This document shows positions 58,361-64,000 of a stretch of DNA of 64,000 bases, piece by piece. Within the stretch, counting starts at the first letter, position 1, and each line of letters starts with the position of its first letter. Origin of the DNA: Sphingomonadales bacterium (GTDB taxonomy: Bacteria > Pseudomonadota > Alphaproteobacteria > Sphingomonadales > Sphingomonadaceae); assembly GCA_004173185.1 (NCBI GenBank), contig SEFZ01000024.1, forward strand, positions 1 to 64,000. The letters are read 5' to 3'. The position numbers and the translations under genes are program-made. The notes beneath the pieces were generated by a model. It saw nothing but the letters and a program-made list of their open reading frames with translations, was not told where the DNA came from and did not search any database.

Positions 58361-59587
58361 ATGCGTTCGTTCCGCAATATGCTGGCGCTTTCTGGCGCGG
58401 TCACGCTGGCCGCTTGCGGTGGCGACACCCGGCCCCAGACGGTAGGCAGCGTCGCAGCGCCCGTTGGCTCGCCCACACCGACCCACAGCTTCGTCACGCC
58501 GACCGAGACCAAGACCTATGACGCGATCGGCGCGGTCCAGCATTACCAATATTACACCGACTCGGACAAAATCGGCCAGGGCGGCCAGCTCTATGCCGGC
58601 GACGCGAACACCGCGCGCGATAGCGGCGTCAGCCTGACCTATAATCCGCGCGACGCGATCTTCGAACTGACGATCGTCCGGCCCAACGGCATGGTCAACG
58701 TATCGGCCTTCCGCTATCAGGATCCGCAGCATCGCACGGCATTTGGCGGCCCGTTGCAGCCCCAGGCCGGCGTCCCCCAGTTCGCGGCTGCGCGCCAGAT
58801 TCAGTATCTCGAGGCGGGAAGCGCCAGCGGCAACACCATCAGTCCGTCCAGCCCCTATTATGCCGGCTCGACCAATTCACAATATCCCGTGATGGACAAT
58901 GGATCGACCACGACAACCCAGACGCTCTTCTATCAAAAGCCCGGCACCACGACGAAATACGTCACCTATGCCGGCTTCGTGCGCAACACGATCAGCGGCG
59001 CGGTGCAGACCCTGCCCTCGGGCGCGACCTTCCTGCGCGAGACCTATAGCTTCGATCGCGCCGCATTCGTCTTTGGCGAGCGCAGCAACAATTCGGCGGT
59101 GCCCAGCAGCGGCAGCGCGACCTATACCGGCGAAATGATCGCTTCGATGGTGGTGAATGTCGATCCGACGACGACCGCCGACGCCACCGGCTCCACCTAT
59201 CTCCAGTGGATGCAGGGCTCACAGACCAGCACGATCAACTTCGCCAGCCGTCTGGTAAGTTCGAGCTTCACCGGCACGCTCTTCGCGCCGACGCTCGATG
59301 CCTATACCAGCGCGCTCTATCCGCTCTCGGCCGGCACTTCGTTCAGCGCCACCGGCAGCGCGACGATCGACATGGTCAATCGCGGCGGTTTCACCGGATC
59401 GTTCAGCCAGGCTTGCTTCGCCGCCACCTGCAACGGCACCAACTCGCTCAACATCGCGGGCTCGAGCCTCGACGGCACATTCTATGGCCCCAATGCCGAT
59501 GAAATCGGCGGCGGCTTCCGCATCGTTGGCGGCACGCCCGACCAGCGGATCGACATCCTGGGCGCATTCACCGGCAAGAAGCCGTAA
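58361..59587 (+). CDS. TbpB-like surface lipoprotein, probable Slam (type XI secretion) substrate
   Basis: This is a 408-aa lipoprotein with lipobox LAAC (Cys19) followed by a Gly/Thr/Pro spacer. The mature part is beta-rich, has few charged residues, and ends in a TbpB-type barrel half with FYGPNADEIGGGFRIVGG and the IDILGAFTGKKP end, the pattern of 'transferrin-binding protein-like' surface lipoproteins. Such proteins are carried to the cell surface by Slam partners; the gene right behind, 1 bp away, encodes one. The ligand is unknown: no iron or heme receptor is adjacent. Repeated NGSTTTTQTLFY-like Ser/Thr stretches suggest surface loops. Confidence 0.78.
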   Translation: MRSFRNMLALSGAVTLAACGGDTRPQTVGSVAAPVGSPTPTHSFVTPTETKTYDAIGAVQHYQYYTDSDKIGQGGQLYAGDANTARDSGVSLTYNPRDAIFELTIVRPNGMVNVSAFRYQDPQHRTAFGGPLQPQAGVPQFAAARQIQYLEAGSASGNTISPSSPYYAGSTNSQYPVMDNGSTTTTQTLFYQKPGTTTKYVTYAGFVRNTISGAVQTLPSGATFLRETYSFDRAAFVFGERSNNSAVPSSGSATYTGEMIASMVVNVDPTTTADATGSTYLQWMQGSQTSTINFASRLVSSSFTGTLFAPTLDAYTSALYPLSAGTSFSATGSATIDMVNRGGFTGSFSQACFAATCNGTNSLNIAGSSLDGTFYGPNADEIGGGFRIVGGTPDQRIDILGAFTGKKP

Positions 59588-59588
59588 C

Positions 59589-60950
59589 ATGCGGCTAGTA
59601 CTGGCGTTGCTGGCGGCGTTGCTGGCGCCCGCCAGTGCGCTTGCCCAGTTGGCACCAGCCCCGGTCATCGATCAGTGCGTCGCGGAGACATGCAAGGTTC
59701 GCATGACCCCCGAGGCGTTGTTCGGCGAAGTCGAGACGCTCATCCTGGCCAAGCGCTATGATGAAGCCGAGCCGATGCTCGCCGCGCTTTCGACTATCCC
59801 CGGCTTCAAGTTCGAATCGCGCTTCCTGAGCGGCCAGCTTGCGGCGCATCGCGGCGATCACAAGACCGCCGCCAATCTCTATATGGCGATCCTCGCCGAC
59901 GATCCGGCGCAGACCCGCGTGCGGCTGGAGCTTGCCCGTGAGATGATTGCGCTCGGCAAGCCGCAAAGCGCCGACAAGCAGTTCCGCATCGCCCAGCAGA
60001 GCCAGGACATCCCCACAGACGTGGCGCGCACGATCCGTTCGGTGCGCGACGTGATCCGCTCGCGACGGGCATGGCGGCTCGATATCGACTTCGGCATCGC
60101 GCCAGACAGCAACATCAACAACGCCACCTCGGTGGATACCGTCAACGTGCAATGGGGCGGCGGACAGCTGCCGATGACGCTGAGCCCCGATGCCAAGGCG
60201 CGATCGGGCGTGGGCCAGACCGCATCGATCTCGGGCGGTGTACGCCTGCCGGTCGCCCAGAAAGTCGCGGCGTTGATCGATCTGGACGCCAGCGGCACCA
60301 ACTATGCCGGCACCAGCTATGACGAATTGCAATCACAAATGGCGGCAGGCGCCGAATATCGCGTCTCGCGCAACGTCAGCATCTCGGCCCAGGCAGTGGG
60401 ATCGCAGCGCTGGTATGGCGGGCGACTGATTTCGCGTCAGATCGGGATCAAGGCAGGCTATCAGGCGCGGCTCAGCAACACCCAGCAGATCGGCATCCAG
60501 ATCGACAGCCGCAAGACCGATTCGCTGTTCGACGGCAGCTATGATGGCTGGCAAAGCGCGATCTACGCCACCTATGAGCGCGCGGTGAGCAAATCTCTGG
60601 TCGCCTCGGGCGGCATGTTCGTGCGGCGCGATGCGCTGGTGGAGCGGGCCTATTCGAGCAAGGAAGCCGGCGTGATCGCGGGCTTTGGCGGCGAATTGCC
60701 GCACGGCATCACCTTTGGCGTGAGCGGCACCGCAAGCCGGGCCATATATGACGCGCCGATGCTGCTGTTCTCGGACGATCCGCGCAAGGATTGGCGCTTC
60801 TCCGCGCGCGCCACCCTGGGCAATCGCTCGATCCGGCTTTGGGGCTTCTCCCCCCAGATAAGCGCATCCTATTCGCGGACGAATTCCACCCTTCCCTATT
60901 TCCGCAACGACCGTCTGCGCGTCCGCTTTGCCGTTGCGCGGTATTTCTAG
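59589..60950 (+). CDS. Surface lipoprotein assembly modifier (Slam, DUF560)
   Basis: This is a 453-aa outer-membrane protein. A signal peptide (LALLAALLAPASALAQ) is followed by an N-terminal TPR-like helical domain (residues ~35-150: AKRYDEAEPMLAALST, AHRGDHKTAANLYMAIL, LAREMIALGKPQSADKQF) and a C-terminal 14-strand-type barrel (DIDFGIAPDSNINNAT onward) ending in VRFAVARYF with terminal Phe. This is the architecture of Slam, the translocator of type XI secretion that exposes surface lipoproteins. The ATG begins 1 base after the stop of the TbpB-like gene, so the two are coupled. Confidence 0.82.
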   Translation: MRLVLALLAALLAPASALAQLAPAPVIDQCVAETCKVRMTPEALFGEVETLILAKRYDEAEPMLAALSTIPGFKFESRFLSGQLAAHRGDHKTAANLYMAILADDPAQTRVRLELAREMIALGKPQSADKQFRIAQQSQDIPTDVARTIRSVRDVIRSRRAWRLDIDFGIAPDSNINNATSVDTVNVQWGGGQLPMTLSPDAKARSGVGQTASISGGVRLPVAQKVAALIDLDASGTNYAGTSYDELQSQMAAGAEYRVSRNVSISAQAVGSQRWYGGRLISRQIGIKAGYQARLSNTQQIGIQIDSRKTDSLFDGSYDGWQSAIYATYERAVSKSLVASGGMFVRRDALVERAYSSKEAGVIAGFGGELPHGITFGVSGTASRAIYDAPMLLFSDDPRKDWRFSARATLGNRSIRLWGFSPQISASYSRTNSTLPYFRNDRLRVRFAVARYF

Positions 60951-61008
60951 GGCAAAACTGCCTATTTGCGATTGCGAGACTCAGCCCGGCACGGCATAGG
61001 CCCTGCCC

Positions 61009-61239
61009 ATGAAGCTTCGCATCATCGTCACCCTAAAGAACGGCGTGCTCGACCCCCAGGGCAAGGCCATCGAACATGCTCTGGGCGGGCTGGGCTTTGA
61101 GGGCGTCAACGACGTCCGCGCCGGCAAGATCTTTGAGCTCGACCTCGCGGATTCGACCAGCGACGAGGCCGTGGACGAGATGTGCCGCAAGCTGCTCGCC
61201 AACACGGTGATCGAGAATTACCGGATCGAGCGCCAGTGA
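61009..61239 (+). CDS. purS: Phosphoribosylformylglycinamidine synthase subunit PurS
   Basis: This is a 76-aa PurS: KLRIIVTLKNGVLDPQGKAIE and the terminal NTVIENYRIERQ are characteristic. It is the small bridging subunit of the PurL-PurQ-PurS complex. The purQ GTG overlaps its stop (GTGA). Confidence 0.93.
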   Translation: MKLRIIVTLKNGVLDPQGKAIEHALGGLGFEGVNDVRAGKIFELDLADSTSDEAVDEMCRKLLANTVIENYRIERQ

Positions 61240-61901
61240 AGACCGCGGTCATCGTCTTCCCGGGCTCGAATTGCGATCGTGACATCGCGGTCGCGCTCGA
61301 AAGCGTGACCGGCAAGAAGCCCGAAATGGTGTGGCACGGCGAGAGCACGCTACCCTCGGGCCTCGGCCTGATCGCCCTGCCCGGCGGCTTTTCCTATGGC
61401 GACTATCTGCGCTGCGGCGCGATCGCGGCGCGCTCCCCTGTGGTGCGCGCAGTGATCGAAGCCGCTGAAAAGGGCACGCCGGTTCTCGGCATCTGCAACG
61501 GCTTCCAGATCCTCACCGAAACCGGGCTGTTGCCGGGCGCGCTGATGCGCAATGCCGGGCTCGATTTCGTCTGCCGCGATGTGCCGCTGACGGTTGAGAC
61601 TTCGCAGTCGATCTTCACTTCGGCCTATACTGCCGGCGAAACCGTCACGATTCCCGTGGCACACCATGACGGCAATTATTTCGCCGATGCCGCCACGCTC
61701 GATGAGATCGAAGGCGAAGGCCGCGTGGCGTTTCGCTACGCCGCCGAGGTCAATGGCTCAGCGCGCGGGATCGCCGGGCTGCTCAACAAGCGCGGCAACG
61801 TGCTGGGCATGATGCCCCACCCCGAGCGCTGCATCGAAGCGGCGCATGGCGGGACGGACGGACGCCGGTTGTTCGAGGGACTGCTCGAAGCCGTCGCTTG
61901 A
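61236..61901 (+). CDS. purQ: Phosphoribosylformylglycinamidine synthase glutaminase subunit PurQ
   Basis: This is a 221-aa glutamine amidotransferase: VIVFPGSNCDRD at the start, the nucleophile Cys in GICNGFQ, and His/Glu in MPHPERCIE. It feeds ammonia to PurL for the FGAM step. A GTG start overlaps purS. purL is not seen downstream; the next gene is on the other strand. Confidence 0.94.
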   Translation: MKTAVIVFPGSNCDRDIAVALESVTGKKPEMVWHGESTLPSGLGLIALPGGFSYGDYLRCGAIAARSPVVRAVIEAAEKGTPVLGICNGFQILTETGLLPGALMRNAGLDFVCRDVPLTVETSQSIFTSAYTAGETVTIPVAHHDGNYFADAATLDEIEGEGRVAFRYAAEVNGSARGIAGLLNKRGNVLGMMPHPERCIEAAHGGTDGRRLFEGLLEAVA

Positions 61902-61910
61902 AGCTGCCCT

Positions 61911-61923
61911 GCTTTCGCAGGAG
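61911..61923. repeat. REP-like core, second copy
   Basis: GCTTTCGCAGGAG, identical to the core at 18440-18452, within CCTGC(TTTC)GCAGG, 9 bp behind the purQ stop and before the convergent hydrolase gene. Confidence 0.5.
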
Positions 61924-61931
61924 ACTAGCAG

Positions 61932-62759
61932 TTACAACCGCGCCTCGATCCACGCGGTAATGTCGCCCATCACGCTTTCCTTGCCGAGATCGGCGAGCAG
62001 ATCGTGATAATGGCCTTCATACAGCTTGAGCGTCTTGTCCGCCGATCCAGCGGTCTTGTGGAAGAATATGCTGCCCGCAGGCACCGTCGCTTTGTCCTGC
62101 GTGCCGTGCATAATCAGCAAGGGGATCGTGATCGTCGGAAACTCGACCTTCATCCGCTCGCCCGCGATGAGCAATGCGCGCACGGTGGCGGCGGGCTGGG
62201 TTTCGTTCTGGGTATAGGGATCGGCATCTAGCGCCGCGACCCAGGCCGGATCGCGCGAGAAATCCTTGTTCTTGAGCTTGAGCACTGGGAGCTTGGGGAA
62301 GATGCCCCCGAGGAACTTGATGATCGCCAGCGCAAAGGCCGGTGCGGGCACCTGATAAGCGAAACTTTCGCAGATGAAGCCGTCAATCTCGGCCTGATGA
62401 TCGAGCGTGTAGATCGTGCTCGTCACGCCCCCAGCGCTGTGGCCGAGCAGGAACAGCTTGAGCCCCGGATAGGCCGCCTTGGCGATGGCGATCGTGCCGG
62501 CCACGTCGCTTGCATAATCGGCGGCATCGGTGACGAAGAAGCGCCGCCCTTCCGAGCGGCCGCGCCCGCGCAGATCGAGCGCGAACACCGCAAAGCCGCT
62601 CTCGACCAGCCGCTCGGCCGCCCAGATATATTGCCCGCCATGCGAATTGACCCCGTGGCAGATCACCACAACACCGCGCGGCGTGCCCTCGGGCTGCCAT
62701 GCGCGATAGAAGATGCTGAGCCCGCCTTTGCCTGTGAACGTCGCTTCGGTCGCCGCCAT
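61932..62759 (-). CDS. Alpha/beta hydrolase, monoacylglycerol-lipase-like
   Basis: This is a 275-aa serine hydrolase: oxyanion HG in CHGVNSHGGQY, nucleophile elbow GHSAGG, acid in HGTQDKATVP and His in EGHYHDLLAD. The order and HGxxSHxxRY-like block match monoacylglycerol lipases or lysophospholipases. It is convergent with purQ. Confidence 0.83.
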   Translation of the reverse strand: MAATEATFTGKGGLSIFYRAWQPEGTPRGVVVICHGVNSHGGQYIWAAERLVESGFAVFALDLRGRGRSEGRRFFVTDAADYASDVAGTIAIAKAAYPGLKLFLLGHSAGGVTSTIYTLDHQAEIDGFICESFAYQVPAPAFALAIIKFLGGIFPKLPVLKLKNKDFSRDPAWVAALDADPYTQNETQPAATVRALLIAGERMKVEFPTITIPLLIMHGTQDKATVPAGSIFFHKTAGSADKTLKLYEGHYHDLLADLGKESVMGDITAWIEARL

Positions 62760-62839
62760 GCTCGCCTCCCGGGGGGATTAGGTAAGGCGAAGATTGTTGC
62801 GAACATGCAATGATTTGCAAGTGCGAACGCTGCAATCGT

Positions 62840-63169
62840 TCAGGCCGTGGCCGAGCGCCGATCGAACAGCGGCGTGAACCGGGCGAGCAGCAGGATCGCA
62901 GTCGGCCAGAACATCGTGTTCCAAACATCGTGCCAATTGGCCCAGAGGTTGATCGGTGTGTGGTGGACCATGCTGTCGCGCAAATCCCAGATTTCCCCTG
63001 CCAGCGCGATCACGAGCACTACAGCCCAGGGCTTCCAACTCCTAAGCGGCCATTTGAACGCCAGCGCCACGCCAAAGAGCATGATCAGCGCGACGTAAAT
63101 ATGCAGCGCGTCCTTGGCGAGGCTCAGGTGATTGACCAGCCAGAATTTTACTGCCTGGAGCGGGCTCAT
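62840..63169 (-). CDS. Hypothetical membrane protein (three helices)
   Basis: This is a 109-aa protein with three hydrophobic segments (about residues 20-36, 45-62 and 85-98) and a conserved-looking GEIWDLRDSMVHHTPINLW loop rich in His and Trp. I do not recognise the family. Its start shares one base with the stop of the queuosine-precursor transporter gene, so the two are coupled. Confidence 0.7.
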   Translation of the reverse strand: MSPLQAVKFWLVNHLSLAKDALHIYVALIMLFGVALAFKWPLRSWKPWAVVLVIALAGEIWDLRDSMVHHTPINLWANWHDVWNTMFWPTAILLLARFTPLFDRRSATA

Positions 63170-63918
63170 CAGACGCGCGCAGTGAAGGGCGTGAAATCGG
63201 TTCCCTCATCGAACACATCGACGCCTTCGCGGCGCTTGAGGAAGCCGACCACGACATAGGTGACGGGCGTGAGGAGCACTTCCCACGCGACCTTGAGAAA
63301 CCATTGGGTGAACAAGACCGTGATGACGAGTTCGGTGGTCCAGCCCTCTGCGCCCCAGAAAGCGAGCGGATAGAAGATCAGGCTGTCTATCCCCTGCCCC
63401 GCGATCGTCGAGCCGATCGTACGCGCCCAGAGCGCCTTGCCGCTCGTCCAGATCTTCATCCGCGCGAGGACATAGGAATTGACGAACTCGCCCGCCCAGA
63501 AGGCGCAAACCGAAGCGAGCACGATGCGCGGCACCTGCCCGAAGATCGTCTCGTAGGCGGCCTGATTGGTCCAGCTCGGCGCGGGCGGCAGCGCGACCAC
63601 GACCCATGACATCAGCGCCATGAACAGCACTGCGACGGTGCCCGCCCAGATCACCCGGCGGGCGCGAGCATAGCCATAGACTTCGGTAAGCACGTCGCCG
63701 ATCACGTAAGAGAGCGGGAAGAATAATATGCCCGCGCCGAACGGCCACCAGACGTCCAGCCCCGGCAGCCAGACCTGCGCCACCTTGCCCGCCCCGATCA
63801 CGTTCGACAGCAAGATGATCGCGACAAACGCGGCCATGACAAAATCGAAATAGCGGAAATGGCCGCTGGCCACTTCGCGCGCGGCGACCTTTGCCGGTCC
63901 AGCGTCCCCCATGCTCAT
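63169..63918 (-). CDS. Queuosine precursor transporter (VUT/YhhQ family)
   Basis: This is a 249-aa membrane protein with six hydrophobic segments and the family's features: FDFVMAAFVAIILLSNVIGAGKV, LSYVIGDVLTEVYGYARARR and the AGQGIDSLIFYPLAFWG block. It imports preQ0/preQ1 for queuosine in tRNA. It is followed by a coupled small membrane protein; a tRNA gene lies upstream on the other strand. Confidence 0.85.
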   Translation of the reverse strand: MSMGDAGPAKVAAREVASGHFRYFDFVMAAFVAIILLSNVIGAGKVAQVWLPGLDVWWPFGAGILFFPLSYVIGDVLTEVYGYARARRVIWAGTVAVLFMALMSWVVVALPPAPSWTNQAAYETIFGQVPRIVLASVCAFWAGEFVNSYVLARMKIWTSGKALWARTIGSTIAGQGIDSLIFYPLAFWGAEGWTTELVITVLFTQWFLKVAWEVLLTPVTYVVVGFLKRREGVDVFDEGTDFTPFTARV

Positions 63919-63976
63919 GAAAGCAGTTTATCGCAGTTCCACGCTGGCGCAAACCGCGCTAACGGAATGCCCGCGC

Positions 63977-64000
63977 GCGCCCGTAGCTCAGCTGGATAGA
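63977..64000 (+). tRNA. 5' end of a tRNA gene (probably tRNA-Arg), cut by the window edge
   Basis: The last bases, GCGCCCG then TA then GCTCAGCTGGATAGA, match an acceptor stem, the U8/A9-like linker and the D-arm with GCTC stem and AGCTGGATA loop. The rest lies outside, so the anticodon is not visible; the acceptor sequence is usual for alphaproteobacterial tRNA-Arg. Confidence 0.8.

Noticed and set aside
1..64000. Mobile elements, prophage or CRISPR
   Set aside because: No transposase, integrase, terminal inverted repeats, phage structural gene or regular repeat-spacer array was found on either strand.

Overview
The window is about 64 kb of GC-rich bacterial chromosome. Gene content and style point to an alphaproteobacterium of the order Sphingomonadales, most likely Sphingomonas or a close relative. 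The supporting features are a tonB-exbB-exbD-exbD cluster, a cobA-DUF2849-cysI-DUF934-cysH sulfur operon, a UPF0262 protein, DUF1285, coniferyl aldehyde dehydrogenase and frequent GTG/TTG starts. The genus is an inference. I see no prophage, insertion sequence, CRISPR array or rRNA. The only tRNA is the 5' end of one at the right edge.

Layout. 1-3.9 kb (+): end of a PlsC-like acyltransferase, a secreted NTF2-like protein, DUF3088, the biotin-containing alpha subunit of an acyl-CoA carboxylase and a MaoC hydratase. 3.9-17.1 kb (-): a Baeyer-Villiger-type flavin monooxygenase, the outer-membrane assembly pair tamA-tamB, malate synthase G, a MarR regulator, coniferyl aldehyde dehydrogenase, prepilin peptidase and a small membrane protein. 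The 344-bp gap before marR carries a palindromic operator candidate and an orphan plus-strand terminator that suggests a small RNA. 17-24.5 kb: thiolase, SH3 protein, D-2-hydroxyacid dehydrogenase, glutamine amidotransferase, a nitronate-monooxygenase-like enzyme, glycosyltransferase and a hydrolase. 24.5-30.2 kb (+): SelO, AstD, DUF465, a Bax-inhibitor-1 protein, a zinc ribbon protein and a GH5 mannanase. 30.3-34.6 kb (+): assimilatory sulfate reduction operon with an embedded ridA. 34.7-41.4 kb: dnaB, UPF0262, GH25 lysozyme, cytidine deaminase, sialate O-acetylesterase, dCTP deaminase and a TPR protein behind a PHO-box-like array. 41.6-44.1 kb (-): Ton energy-transduction operon. 44.3-54.1 kb: an unknown exported protein, folB, GNAT, DUF1285, NUDIX, CCA-adding enzyme, a GGDEF-EAL protein, parC, rifampin ADP-ribosyltransferase and a LysR regulator. 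54.2-56.4 kb (+): a 58-aa protein and two DUF4349 lipoproteins. 56.5-61.9 kb (+): purC, map, a TbpB-like surface lipoprotein with its Slam (type XI secretion) partner, then purS-purQ. 61.9-64 kb: lipase-like hydrolase, membrane protein, queuosine-precursor transporter and tRNA.

The most notable system is the Slam plus TbpB-like pair, which sits between purine genes and carries a possible Shine-Dalgarno-masking hairpin. Next come several regulatory signals read directly from sequence: three GTCA(C/T) half-sites at exact 11-bp spacing, matching LacI-type operators at two carbohydrate-active genes 9 kb apart, a perfect DnaA box upstream of dnaB, a 35-bp repeat present twice, and the sRNA-like locus upstream of marR. 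None of these has been tested by alignment or search here.
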